Origin: Azadirachta indica
Taxonomy: Eukaryota > Streptophyta > Magnoliopsida > Sapindales > Meliaceae
Direction of reading: 5' to 3'
Assembly (NCBI GenBank): GCA_022749755.1
Contig: CM040453.1
Location: 9,384,102 to 9,448,101, forward strand
Length of the DNA: 64,000 nt
The notes under the pieces are model-generated. The model was given only the letters and a program-made list of their open reading frames with translations, did not search any database and was not told where the DNA came from. Within the stretch, counting starts at the first letter, position 1. The number at the start of each line of letters is the position of its first letter. This document shows, one piece after another, positions 14,220 to 28,500 of this stretch. The position numbers and the translations under genes were made by a program.

Positions 14220-17200
14220 TCGTCGTGATGAACAATTGTTTCGTTGTCATGAACAATTGTTTCGCCGCAAGGAAAAAATCTTCTGTCATAATGAATAATT
14301 GTTCAGTAAGCCGCATTGAAGACATTATCAGCCATGTTGATGATGTTTTCACGCTTAATGAAGAGATTTTGGATCGTTTGTCGAGATTTTCAGACGTAAT
14401 AAATATTCTTCCGTCGTTACGAAGAAATCTTTCGTCGTGATGAAAATTGTTTCGTCGTGTCATGAACAATTGTTTCGCCGCAAGGAAAAAATCTTCTGTC
14501 ATAATGAATAATTGTTCAGTAAGCCGTATTGAAGACATTATCAGCCATGTTGATGATGTTTTCACGCTTAATGAAGAGATTTTGGATCGTTTGTCGATAT
14601 TTTCAGACGTAATAAATATTCTTCCGTCGCTACGAAGAAATTTTTCGTCGTGATGAACAACTGTTTCGTTGTCATGAACAATTGTTTCGCCTCAAGGAAA
14701 AAATCTTCTGTCATAATGAATAATTGTTCAGTAAGCCGCATTGAAGACATTATCAGCCATGTTGATGATGTTTTCACGCTTAACGAAGAGATTTTGGATC
14801 GTTTGTCGAGATTTTCAGACGTAATAAGTATTCTTCCGTCGCTACGAAGAAATCTTTCGTCGTGATGAACAACTTTTCGTCGATCATGAACAATTGTTTC
14901 GCCGCAAGGAAAAAATCTTCTGTCATAATGAATAATTGTTCAGTAAGCCGCATTGAAGACATTATCAGCCATGTTGATGATGTTTTCACGCTTAATGAAG
15001 AGATTTTGGATCGTTTGTCGAGATTTTCAGACGTAATAAATATTCTTCCGTCGCTACGAAGAAAATCTTTTCGTCGTGATGAACAATTGTTTCGTTGTCA
15101 TGAACAATTGTTTCGCCGCAAGGAAAAAATCTTCTGTCATAATGAATAATTGTTCAGTAAGCCGCATTGAAGACATTATCAGCCATGTTGATGATGTTTT
15201 CACGCTTAATGAAGAGATTTTGGATCGTTTGTCGAGATTTTCAGACGTAATAAATATTCTTCCGTCGTTACGAAGAAATCTTTCGTCGTGATGAACAATT
15301 CTTTCGTCGTGATGAACAACTGTTTCGCCGCAAGGAAAAAATCTTCTGTCATAATGAATAATTGTTCAGTAAGCCGCATTGAAGACATTATCAGCCATGT
15401 TGATGATGTTTTCACGCTTAATGAAGAGATTTTGGATCGTTTGTCGAGATTTTCAGACGTAATAAATATTCTTCCGTCGCTACGAAGAAATCTTTCGTCG
15501 TGATGAACAATTGTTTCGTCGTCATGAACAATTGTTTCGCCGCAAGGAAAAAATTTTCTGTCATAATGAATAAATGTTCAGTAAGCCGCATTGAAGACAT
15601 TATCAGCCATGTTGATGATGTTTTCACGCTTAATGAAGAGATTTTGGATCGTTTGTCTAGATTTTCAGACGTAATAAATATTCTTCCGTCGTTAGGAAGA
15701 AATCTTTCGTCGTGATCGTCGTGATGAACAATTGTTTTTCGCCGCAAGGAAAAAATTTTCTGTCATAATGAATAAATGTTCAGTAAGCCGCATTGAAGAC
15801 ATTATCAGCCATGTTGATGATGTTTTCACACTTAATGAAGAGATTTTGGATCGTTTGTCGAGATTTTCAGACGTAATAAATATTCTTCCGTCGCTACGAA
15901 GAAATCTTTCGTCGTGATGAATAATTGTTTCGTTGTCATGAACAATTGTTTCGCCGCAAGGAAAAAATCTTCTGTCATAATGAATAATTGTTCAGTAAGC
16001 CGCATTGAAGACTTTATCAGCCATGCTGATGATGTTTTCACGCTTAATGAAGAGATTTTGGATTGTTTGTCGAGATTTTCAGACGTAATAAGTATTCTTC
16101 CGTCGTTAGGAAGAAATCTTTCGTCGTGATGAACAATTGTTTTTTCGTCGTGATGAACAATTGTTTCGCCGCAAGGAAAAAATCTTCTGTCATAATGAAT
16201 AAATGTTCAGTAAGCCGCATTGAAGACATTATCAGCCATGTTGATGATGTTTTCACGCTTAATGAAGAGATTTTGGATCGTTTGTCGAGATTTTCAGACG
16301 TAATAAGTATTCTTCCGTCGTTAGGAAGAAATCTTTCGTCGTGATGAACAACTGTTTCGTTGTCATGAACAATTGTTTCGCCGCAAGGAAAAAATCTTCT
16401 GTCATAATGAATAATTGTTCAGTAAGCCGCATTGAAGACATTATCAGCCATGTTGATGATGTTTTCACGCTTAAATGAAGAGATTTTGGATCGTTTGTCG
16501 AGATTTTCAGACGTAATAAATATTCTTCCGTCGTTACGAAGAAAATTTTTCGTCGTGATGAACAACTGTTTCGTCGTAATGAACAATTGTTTCGCCGCAA
16601 GGAAAAAATCTTCTGTCATAATGAATAATTGTTCAGTAAGCCGCATTGAAGACTTTATCAGCCATGCTGATGATGTTTTCACGCTTAATGAAGAGATTTT
16701 GGATCGTTTGTCGAGATTTTCAGACGTAATAAGTATTCTTCCGTCGTTAGGAAGAAATCTTTCGTCGTGATGAACAACTGTTTCGTCGTGATGAACAATT
16801 GTTTCGCCGCAAGGAAAAAATCTTCTGTCATAATGAATAATTGTTCAGTAAGCCGCATTGAAGACATTATCAGCCATGTTGATGATGTTTTCACGCTTAA
16901 TGAAGAGATTTTGGATCGTTTGTCGAGATTTTCAGACGTAATAAATATTCTTCCGTCGCTACGAAGAAATCTTTCGTCGTGATGAACAATTGTTTCGTTG
17001 TCATGAACAATTGTTTCGCCGCAAGGAAAAAATCTTCTGTCATAATGAATAATTGTTCAGTAAGCCGCATTGAAGACATTATCAGCCATGTTGATGATGT
17101 TTTCACGCTTAATGAAGAGATTTTGGATCGTTTGTCGAGATTTTCAGACGTAATAAATATTCTTTCCGTCGCTACGAAGAAATCTTTCGTCGTGATGAAC

Positions 17201-20200
17201 AATTGTTTCGTTGTCATGAACAATTGTTTCGCCGCAAGGAAAAATCTTCTTCTGTCATAATGAATAATTGTTCAGTAAGCCGCATTGAAGACTTTATCAG
17301 CCATGCTGATGATGTTTTCACGCTTAATGAAGAGATTTTGGATTGTTTGTCGAGATTTTCAGACGTAATAAGTATTCTTCCGTCGTTAGGAAGAAATCTT
17401 TCGTCGTGATGAACAATTGTTTCGTCGATGAACAATTGTTTCGCCGCAAGGAAAAAATCTTCTGTCATAATGAATAAATGTTCAGTAAGCCGCATTGAAG
17501 ACATTATCAGCCATGTTGATGATGTTTTCACGCTTAATGAAGAGATTTTGGATCGTTTGTCGAGATTTTCAGACGTAATAAATATTCTTCCGTCGCTCGA
17601 AGAAATCTTTCGTCGTGATGAACAATTGTTTCGTCGTCATGAACAATTGTTTCGCCGCAAGGAAAAAAATCTTCTGTCATAATGAATAATTGTTCAGTAA
17701 GCCGCATTGAAGACTTTATCAGCCATGCTGATGATGTTTTCACGCTGAATGAAGAGATTTTGGATCGTTTGTCGAGATTTTCAGACGTAATAAATATTCT
17801 TCCGTCGTTAGGAAGAAATCTTTCGTCGTGATGAACAATTGCTTCGTCGTGATGAACAATTGTTTCGCCGCAAGGAAAAAATCTTCTGTCATAATGAATA
17901 ATTGTTCAGTAAGCCGCATTGAAGACATTATCAGCCATGTTGATGATGTTTTCACGCTTAATGAAGAGATTTTGGATCGTTTGTCGATATTTTCAGACGT
18001 AATAAATATTCTTCCGTCGCTACGAAGAAATCTTTCGTCGTGATGAACAATTGTTTCGTTGTCATGAACAATTGTTTCGCCGCAAGGAAAAAATCTTCTG
18101 TCATAATGAATAATTGTTCAGTAAGCCGCATTGAAGACATTATCAGCCATGTTGATGATGTTTTCACGCTTAATGAAGAGATTTTGGATCGTTTGTCGAG
18201 ATTTTCAGACGTAATAAATATTCTTCCGTCGTTACGAAGAAATCTTTCGTCGTGATGAATAATTGTTTCGTTGTCATGAACAATTGTTTCGCCGCAAGGA
18301 AAAAATCTTCTGTCATAATGAATAATTGTTCAGTAAGCCGCATTGAAGACATTATCAGCCATGTTGATGATGTTTTCACGCTTAATGAAGAGATTTTGGA
18401 TCGTTTGTCGAGATTTTCAGACGTAATAATAATATTCTTCCGTCGTTAGGAAGAAATCTTTCGTCGTGATGAACAATTGCTTCGTCGTGATGAACAATTG
18501 TTTCGCCGCAAGGAAAAAATCTTCTGTCATAATGAATAATTGTTCAGTAAGCCGCATTGAAGACATTATCAGCCATGTTGATGATGTTTTCACGCTTAAT
18601 GAAGAGATTTTGGATCGTTTGTCGAGATTTTCAGACGTAATAAATATTCTTCCGTCGCTACGAAGAAATCTTTCGTCGTGATGAATAATTGTTTCGTTGT
18701 CATGAACAATTGTTTCGCCGCAAGGAAAAAATCTTCTGTCATAATGAATAATTGTTCAGTAAGCCGCATTGAAGACATTATCAGCCATGTTGATGATGTT
18801 TTCACGCTTAATGAAGAGATTTTGGATCGTTTGTCGAGATTTTCAAACGTAATAAGTATTCTTCCGTCGTTAGGAAGAAATTTTTCGTCGTGATGAACAA
18901 CTGTTTCGTCGTGATGAACAATTGTTTCGCCGCAAGGAAAAAATGTTCTGTCATAATGAATAATTGTTCAGTAAGACGCATTGAAGACATTATCAGCCAT
19001 GTTGATGATGTTTTCACGCTTAATGAAGAGATTTTGGATCGTTTGTCGAGATTTTCAGACGTAATAAATATTCTTCCGTCGCTACGAAGAAATCTTTCGT
19101 CGTGATGAACAATGTTTTCGTTGTCATGAACAATTGTTTCGCCGCAAGGAAAAAATCTTCTGTCATAATGAATAATTGTTCAGTAAGCCGCATTGAAGAC
19201 ATTATCAGCCATGTTGATGATGTTTTCACGCTTAATGAAGAGATTTTGGATCGTTTGTCGAGATTTTCAGACGTAATAAATATTCTTCCGTCGCTACGAA
19301 GAAATCTTTCGTCGTGATGAATAATTGTTTCGTTGTCATGAACAATTGTTTCGCCGCAAGGAAAAAAAAAATCTTCTGTCATAATGAATAATTGTTCAGT
19401 AAGCCGCATTGAAGACTTTATCAGCCATGTTGATGATGTTTTCACGCTGAATGAAGAGATTTTGGATCGTTTGTCGAGATTTTCAAACGTAATAAGTATT
19501 CTTCCGTCGTTAGGAAGAAATCTTTCGTCGTGATGAACAACTGTTTCGTCGTGATGAACAATTGTTTCGCCGCAAGGAAAAAATCTTCTGTCATAATGAA
19601 TAATTGTTCAGTAAGCCGCATTGAAGACATTATCAGCCATGTTGATGATGTTTTCACGCTTAATGAAGAGATTTTGGATCGTTTGTCGAGATTTTCAGAC
19701 GTAATAAATATTCTTCCGTCGCTACGAAGAAATCTTTCGTCGTGATGAATAATTGTTTCGTTGTCATGAACAATTGTTTCGCCGCAAGGAAAAAATCTTC
19801 TGTCATAATGAATAATTGTTCAGTAAGCCGCATTGAAGACTTTATCAGCCATGCTGATGATGTTTTCACGCTGAATGAAGAGATTTTGGATCGTTTGTCG
19901 AGATTTTCAGACGTAATAAGTATTCTTCCGTCGTTAGGAAGAAATCTTTCGTCGTGATGAACAACTGTTTCGTCGTGATGAACAATTGTTTCGCCGCAAG
20001 GAAAAAATCTTCTGTCATAATGAATAATTGTTCAGTAAGCCGCATTGAAGACATTATCAGCCATGTTGATGATGTTTTCACGCTTAATGAAGAGATTTTG
20101 GATCGTTTGTCGAGATTTTCAGACGTAATAAATATTCTTCCGTCGTTAGGAAGAAATCTTTCGTCGTGATGAACAATTGTTTCGTCGTCATGAACAATTG

Positions 20201-20804
20201 TTTCGCCGCAAGGAAAAAATCTTCTGTCATAATGAATAATTGTTCAGTAAGCCGCATTGAAGACATTATCAGCCATGTTGATGATGTTTTCACGCTTAAT
20301 GAAGAGATTTTGGATCGTTTGTCGAGATTTTCAGACGTAATAAATATTCTTCCGTCGTTAGGAAGAAATCTTTCGTCGTGATGAACAATTGCTTCGTCGT
20401 GATGAACAATTGTTTCGCCGCAAGGAAAAAATCTTCTGTCATAATGAATAATTGTTCAGTAAGCCGCATTGAAGACATTATCAGCCATGTTGATGATGTT
20501 TTCACGCTTAATGAAGAGATTTTGGATCGTTTGTCGAGATTTTCAGACGTAATAAATATTCTTCGTCGTCGCGAACGAAGAAATCTTTCGTCGTGATGAA
20601 CAATTGTTTCGTTGTCATGAACAATTGTTTCGCCGCAAGGAAAAAATCTTCTGTCATAATGAATAATTGTTCAGTAAGCCGCATTGAAGACATTATCAGC
20701 CATGTTGATGATGTTTTCACGCTTAATGAAGAGATTTTGGATCGTTTGTCGAGATTTTCAGACGTAATAAATATTCTTCCGTCGCTACGAAGAAATCTTT
20801 CGTC

Positions 20805-20998
20805 GTGATGAACAATTGTTTCGTTGTCATGAACAATTGTTTCGCCGCAAGGAAAAAAAAATCTTCTGTTATTTTGAATAATTGTTCAGTAAGCTGCATT
20901 GAAGACATTATCAGCCATGTTGATGATGTTTTCACGCTTAATGAAGAGATTTTAAATCGTTTGTCGAGCTTTTCAGACGTAATAAATATTCTTCCGTC
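20805..20998 (+). repeat. Diverged monomer with a different 21-bp loss
   Basis: At 20991-21007 CTTCCGTCG runs directly into GGATGAAC. The TTAGGAAGAAATCTTTCG-type sub-unit is missing: exactly 21 bp, with T changed to G at the join. The A-run is three longer, giving a 194-bp monomer. It also has CTGTTATTTTG for CTGTCATAATG, AAGCTGCATT for AAGCCGCATT, TTTTAAATCGT for TTTTGGATCGT and CGAGCTTTTC for CGAGATTTTC. This shows that 21-bp losses occur at more than one sub-unit. Confidence 0.9.
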
Positions 20999-23900
20999 GG
21001 GATGAACAACTGTTTCGTCGTCATGAACAATTGTTTCGCCGCAAGGAAAAACTCTTCTTTCATAATGAATAATTGTTCAGTAAGCCGCATTGAAGACATT
21101 ATCCGACATGTTGATGATGTTTTCACTTTTAGTGAAGAGATTTTGGATCGTTTGTCGAGATTTTCAGACGTAATAAATATTCTTCCGTCGCTTAGGAAGA
21201 AATCTTTCGTCGTGATGAACAATTGTTTCGTCGTGATGAACAATTGTTTCGCCGCAAGGAAAAAATCTTCTGTCATAATGAATAATTGTTCAGTAAGCCG
21301 CATTGAAGACATTATCAGCCATGTTGATGATGTTTTTTCACGCTTAATGAAGAGATTTTGGATCGTTTGTCGAGATTTTCAGACGTAATAAATATTCTTC
21401 CGTCGCTACGAAGAAATCTTTCGTCGTGATGAACAATTGTTTCGTTGTCATGAACAATTGTTTCGCCGCAAGGAAAAAATCTTCTGTCATAATGAATAAT
21501 TGTTCAGTAAGCCGCATTGAAGACATTATCAGCCATGTTGATGATGTTTTCACGCTTAATGAAGAGATTTTGGATCGTTTGTCGAGATTTTCAGACGTAA
21601 TAAATATTCTTCCGTCGTTAGGAAGAAATCTTTCGTCGTGATGAACAATTGTTTCGTGTCATGAACAATTGTTTCGCCGCAAGGAAAAAATCTTCTGTCA
21701 TAATGAATAATTGTTCAGTAAGCCGCATTGAAGACATTATCAGCCATGTTGATGATGTTTTCACGCTTAATGAAGAGATTTTGGATCGTTTGTCGAGATT
21801 TTCAGACGTAATAAATATTCTTCCGTCGCTACGAAGAAATCTTTCGTCGTGATGAATAATTGTTTCGTTGTCATGAACAATTGTTTCGCCGCAAGGAAAA
21901 AATCTTCTGTCATAATGAATAATTGTTCAGTAAGCCGCATTGAAGACATTATCAGCCATGTTGATGATGTTTTCACGCTTAATGAAGAGATTTTGGATCG
22001 TTTGTCGAGATTTTCAGACGTAATAAATATTCTTCCGTCGTTAGGAAGAAATCTTTCGTCGTGATGAACAATTGTTTCGTCGTCATGAACAATTGTTTCG
22101 CCGCAAGGAAAAAATCTTCTGTCATAATGAATAATTGTTCAGTAAGCCGCATTGAAGACATTATCAGCCATGTTGATGATGTTTTCACGCTTAATGAAGA
22201 GATTTTGGATCGTTTGTCGAGATTTTCAGACGTAATAATATTCTTTCCGTCGTTAGGAAGAAATCTTTCGTCGTGATGAACAATTGTTTCGTCGTCATGA
22301 ACAATTGTTTCGCCGCAAGGAAAAAATCTTCTGTCATAATGAATAATTGTTCAGTAAGCCGCATTGAAGACATTATCAGCCATGTTGATGATGTTTTCAC
22401 GCTTAATGAAGAGATTTTGGATCGTTTGTCGAGATTTTCAGACGTAATAAATATTCTTCCGTCGTTAGGAAGAAATCTTTCGTCGTGATGAACAATTGTT
22501 TCGTCGTCATGAACAATTGTTTCGCCGCAAGGAAAAAATCTTCTGTCATAATGAATAATTGTTCAGTAAGCCGCATTGAAGACATTATCAGCCATGTTGA
22601 TGATGTTTTCACGCTTAATGAAGAGATTTTGGATCGTTTGTCGAGATTTTCAGACGTAATAAATATTCTTCCGTCGTTACGAAGAAATCTTTCGTCGTGA
22701 TGAACAATTGTTTCGTTGTCATGAACAATTGTTTCGCCGCAAGGAAAAAATCTTCTGTCATAATGAATAATTGTTCAGTAAGCCGCATTGAAGACATTAT
22801 CAGCCATGTTGATGATGTTTTCACGCTTAATGAAGAGATTTTGGATCGTTTGTCGAGATTTTCAGACGTAATAAATATTCTTCCGTCGTTAGGAAGAAAT
22901 CTTTTCGTCGTGATGAACAATTGTTTCGTCGTCATGAACAATTGTTTCGCCGCAAGGAAAAAATCTTCTGTCATAATGAATAATTGTTCAGTAAGCCGCA
23001 TTGAAGACATTATCAGCCATGTTGATGATGTTTTCACGCTTAATGAAGAGATTTTGGATCGTTTGTCGAGATTTTCAGACGTAATAAATATTCTTCCGTC
23101 GCTAGGAAGAAATCTTTCGTCGTGATGAACAATTGTTTCGTTGTCATGAACAATTGTTTCGCCGCAAGGAAAAAAATCTTCTGTCATAATGAATAATTGT
23201 TCAGTAAGCCGCATTGAAGACATTATCAGCCATGTTGATGATGTTTTCACGCTTAATGAAGAGATTTTGGATCGTTTGTCGAGATTTTCAGACGTAATAA
23301 GTATTCTTCCGTCGTTAGGAAGAAATCTTTCGTCGTGATGAACAACTGTTTCGTCGTCATGAACAATTGTTTCGCCGCAAGGAAAAAATCTTCTGTCATA
23401 ATGAATAATGTTCAGTAAGCCGCATTGAAGACATTATCAGCCATGTTGATGATGTTTTCACGCTTAATGAAGAGATTTTGGATCGTTTGTCGAGATTTTC
23501 AGACGTAATAAATATTCTTCCGTCGTTACGAAGAAATCTTTCGTCGTGATGAACAATTGTTTCGTCGTCATGAACAATTGTTTCGCCGCAAGGAAAAAAT
23601 CTTCTGTCATAATGAATAATTGTTCAGTAAGCCGCATTGAAGACATTATCAGCCATGTTGATGATGTTTTCACGCTTAATGAAGAGATTTTGGATCGTTT
23701 GTCGAGATTTTCAGACGTAATAAATATTCTTCCGTCGTTACGAAGAAATCTTTCGTCGTGATGAACAATTGTTTCGTCGTCATGAACAATTGTTTCGCCG
23801 CAAGGAAAAAATCTTCTGTCATAATGAATAATTGTTCAGTAAGCCGCATTGAAGACATTATCAGCCATGTTGATGATGTTTTCACGCTTAATGAAGAGAT

Positions 23901-25589
23901 TTTGGATCGTTTGTCGAGATTTTCAGACGTAATAAATATTCTTCCGTCGTTAGGAAGAAATCTTTCGTCGTGATGAACAATTGTTTCGTCGTCATGAACA
24001 ATTGTTTCGCCGCAAGGAAAAAATCTTCTGTCATAATGAATAATTGTTCAGTAAGCCGCATTGAAGACATTATCAGCCATGTTGATGATGTTTTCACGCT
24101 TAATGAAGAGATTTTGGATCGTTTGTCGAGATTTTCAGACGTAATAAATATTCTTCCGTCGCTACGAAGAAATCTTTCGTCGTGATGAATAATTGTTTCG
24201 TTGTCATGAACAATTGTTTCGCCGCAAGGAAAAAATCTTCTGTCATAATGAATAATTGTTCAGTAAGCCGCATTGAAGACATTATCAGCCATGTTGATGA
24301 TGTTTTCACGCTTAATGAAGAGATTTTGGATCGTTTGTCGAGATTTTCAGACGTAATAAATATTCTTCCGTCGTTAGGAAGAAATCTTTCGTCGTGATGA
24401 ATAATTGTTTCGTTGTCATGAACAATTGTTTCGCCGCAAGGAAAAAATCTTCTGTCATAATGAATAATTGTTCAGTAAGCCGCATTGAAGACATTATCAG
24501 CCATGTTGATGATGTTTTCACGCTTAATGAAGAGATTTTGGATCGTTTGTCGAGATTTTCAGACGTAATAAATATTCTTCCGTCGTTACGAAGAAATCTT
24601 TCGTCGTGATGAACAATTGTTTCGTTGTCATGAACAATTGTTTCGCCGCAAGGAAAAAATCTTCTGTCATAATGAATAATTGTTCAGTAAGCCGCATTGA
24701 AGACATTATCAGCCATGTTGATGATGTTTTCACGCTTAATGAAGAGATTTTGGATCGTTTGTCGAGATTTTCAGACGTAATAAATATTCTTCCGTCGTTA
24801 CGAAGAAATCTTTCGTCGTGATGAATAAATTGTTTCGTTGTCATGAACAATTGTTTCGCCGCAAGGAAAAAATCTTCTGTCATAATGAATAATTGTTCAG
24901 TAAGCCGCATTGAAGACATTATCAGCCATTTTGATGATGTTTTCACGCTTAATGAAGAGATTTTGGATCGTTTGTCGATATTTTCAGACGTAATAAATAT
25001 TCTTCCGTCCCTACGAAGAAATCTTTCGTCGTGATGAATAATTGTTTCGTTGTCATGAACAATTGTTTCGCCGCAAGGAAAAAATCTTCTGTCATAATGA
25101 ATAATTGTTCAGTAAGCCGCATTGAAGACTTTATCAGCCATGTTGATGATGTTTTCACGCTTAATGAAGAGATTTTGGATCGTTTGTCGAGATTTTCAGA
25201 CGTAATAAATATTCTTCCGTCGTTACGAAGAAATCTTTCGTCGTGATGAATAATTGTTTCGTTGTCATGAACAATTGTTTCGCCGCAAGGAAAAAATCTT
25301 CTGTCATAATGAATAATTGTTCAGTAAGCCGCATTGAAGACATTATCAGCCATGTTGATGATGTTTTCACGCTTAATGAAGAGATTTTGGATCGTTTGTC
25401 GAGATTTTCAGACGTAATAAGTATTCTTCCGTCGCTACGAAGAAATCTTTCGTCGTGATGAATAATTGTTTCGTTGTCATGATCAATTGTTTTGCCGCAA
25501 GGAAAAAATCTTCTGTCATAATGAATAATTGTTCAGTAAGCCGCATTGAAGACATTATCAGCCATGTTGATGATGTTTTCACGCTTAAT

Positions 25590-28500
25590 GAAGAGATTTG
25601 GATCGTTTGTCGAGATTTTCAGACGTAATAAATATTCTTCCGTCGTTACGAAGAAATCTTTCGTCGTGATGAAAACATTGTTTCGTTGTCATGAACAATT
25701 GTTTTCCGCAAGGAAAAAATCTTCTGTCATAATGAATAAATTGTTCAGTAAGCCGCATTGAAGACATTATCAGCCATGTTGATGATGTTTTCACGCTTAA
25801 TGAAAGAGATTTTGGATCGTTTGTCGAGATTTCAGACGTAATAAATATCTTTCTTCCGTCGTTACGAAGAAATCTTTCGTCGTGATGAACAACTGTTTCG
25901 TTGTCATGAACAATTGTTTCGCCGCAAGGAAAAAATCTTCTGTCATAATGAATAATTGTTCAGTAAGCCGCATTGAAGACATATCAGCCATGCTGATGAT
26001 GTTTTCACGCTTAATGAAGAGATTTTGGATCGTTTGTCGAGATTTTCAAGACGTAATAAGTATTCTTTCCGTCGTTAGGAAGAAATCTTTCGTCGTGATG
26101 AACAACTGTTTCGTCCGTGATGAACAATTGTTTCGCCGCAAGGAAAAAATCTTCTGTCATAATGAATAATAATTGTTCAGTAAGCCGCATTGAAGACATT
26201 ATCAGCCATGTTGATGATGTTTTCACGCTGAATGAAGAGATTTTGGATCGTTTGTCGAGATTTTCAAACGTAATAAGTATTCTTCCGTCGTTAGGAAGAA
26301 ATTTTTCGTCGTGATGAACAACTGTTTCGTCGTGATGAACAATTGTTTCGCCGCAAGGAAAAAATGTTCTGTCATAATGAATAATTGTTCAGTAAGCCGC
26401 ATTGAAGACATTATCAGCCATGTTGACGATGTTTTCACGCTTAATGAAGAGATTTTGGATCGTTTGTCGATATTTTCAGACGTAATAAGTATTCTTCCGT
26501 CGTTAGGAAGAAATTTTTCGTCGTGATGAACAACTGTTTCGTCGTGATGAACAATTGTTTCGCCGCAAGGAAAAAATCTTTAGTCATAATGAATAATTGT
26601 TCAGTAAGCCGCATTGAAGACTTTATCAGCCATGCTGATGATGTTTTCACGCTGAATGAAGAGATTTTAGATCGTTTGTCGAGATTTTCAAGCGTAATAA
26701 GTATTCTTCCGTCGTTAGGAAGAAATTTTTCGTCGTGATGAACAATTGTTTCGTCGTGATGAACAATTGTTTCGCCGCAAGGAAAAAATCTTCTGTCATA
26801 ATGAATAATTGTTCATCGTAAGCCGCATTGAAGACATTATCAGCCATGTTGATGATGTTTTCACGCTTAATGAAGAGATTTTGGATCGTTTGTCGAGATT
26901 TTCAGACGTAATAAATATTCTTCCGTCGCTACGAAGAAATCTTTCGTCGTGATGAATAATTGGTTTCGTTGTCATGAACAATTGTTTCGCCGCAAGAAAA
27001 AAATCTCTGTCATAATGAATAATTGTTTCAGTAAGCCGCATTGAAGACATTATCAGCCATGCTTTGATGATGTTTTCACGCTTAATGAAGAGATTTTGGA
27101 TCGGTTTGTCGAGATTTTCAGACGTAATAAGTATTCTTCCGTCCGTTAGGAAGAAATCTTTCGTCGTGATGAACAATTGTTTCGTCGTGATGAAACAATT
27201 GTTTCGCCGCAAGGAAAAAATCTTCTGTCATAATGAATAAATGATTTCAGTACTAGGGCACCGCATTAAAGACATTATCAGCCATGTTGATGATGTTTTC
27301 ACGCTTAATGAAGAGAGTTTTGGATCGTTTTGTCGAGATTTTCAGACGTAATAAGTATTCTTCCGTCGCTAGGGGGGGGCGTTGGCAGAAGAAATCTTTC
27401 GTCGTGATGAACAACTATGTTTCGTTGTCATGAACAATTGTTTCGCCGCAAGGAAAAAATCTTCTGTCATAATGAATAATTGTTCAGTAAGCCGCATTGA
27501 AGACTTTATCAGCCATGCTGATGATGTTTTCACGCTAATGAAGAGATTTTAGATCGTTTGTCGAGATTTTCAAACGTAATAAATATTCTTCCGTCGTTAC
27601 GAAGAAATCCTTTCGTCGTGATGAAACAACTGTTTCGTCGTCATGAACAATTGTTTCGCCGCAATGAAAAAATCTTAGTCATAATGAATAATTGTTCAGT
27701 AAGCCGCATTGAAGACTTTTATCAGCCATGTTGATGAGTTGTTTGTTTTCACGCTTAATGAAGAGATTTTGGATCGTTTGTCGAGATTTTCATACGTAAT
27801 AAAGTATTCTTTCCGTCGTTAGGAAGAAATCTTTCGTCGTGATGAATAATCTGTTTCGTCGTGATGAACAATTGTTTCGCCGCAAGAAAAAATCTTCTGG
27901 TCATAATGAATAATTGTTCAGTAAGCCGCATTGAAGACATTATCAGCCATGTTGATGATGTTTTCACGCTTAATGAAGAGATTTTGGATCGTTTGTGCCG
28001 AGATTTTCAGACGTAATAAATATTCTTCCGTCGTTAGGAAGAAACTTTCGTCGTGATGAATAATTGTTTCGCGTGATGAACAATTGTTTCGCCGCAAGGA
28101 AAAAATCTTCTGTCATAATGAATAATTGTTCAGTAAGCCGCATTGAAGACATTATCAGCCATGTTGATGATGTTTTTCACGCTTAATGAAGAGATTTTGG
28201 ATCGTTTTGTCGAGATTTTCAGACGTAATAAATATTCTTCCGTCGTCTAGGAAGAAATCTTTCGTCGTGATGATAAATTGTTTCGTTGTCATGAACAATT
28301 GTTTCGCCGCAAGGAAAAAATCTTCCTGTCATAATGAATAATTGTTCAGTAAGCCGCATTGAAGACATTATCAGCCATGTTTGATGATGTTTTCACGCTT
28401 AATGAAGAGATTTTTGGATCGTTTGTCGAGATTTCAGACGTAATAACTAGGTCTTCCGTCGTCTAGCGAAGAAATCTTTCGTCGTCTGATGAACAATTTG

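Larger units (their letters stand above)
9300..25590 (+). repeat. Variant-rich middle segment of the array
   Basis: Period is mostly exactly 212, and the copies carry recurrent base substitutions rather than random indels. Variants concentrated here include AATAAGTATTC for AATAAATATTC, GACTTTATCAGCCATGCTG for GACATTATCAGCCATGTTG (13.46, 16.01, 16.65, 17.29, 17.71, 19.84 kb), AACAACTGTTTCG for AACAATTGTTTCG, GCCTCAAGG for GCCGCAAGG (12.5-14.7 kb), AATAAATGTTCAG for AATAATTGTTCAG, and TCGATATTTTC for TCGAGATTTTC. Because the same changes recur in many copies, often in linked combinations, they mark real monomer subfamilies. The ACTTTATC/CATGCTG subfamily is absent from the array right of 31.1 kb. 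Confidence 0.8.

Noticed and set aside
20985..21010. CENP-B-box-like motif
   Set aside because: The monomer has TTCG elements, but the required CGGG part is absent from the standard unit. The lone CGGG copies (20998, 63030) come from single substitutions and lack the rest of the motif.
22615..23250. Longest ORF in the clean repeats, 211 codons on the minus strand
   Set aside because: It spans three monomers only because +1 length changes make the local period 213, a multiple of 3. The content is the monomer translated repeatedly, with no domain and no start context. Similar 140-codon ORFs appear on both strands wherever the period changes by one.
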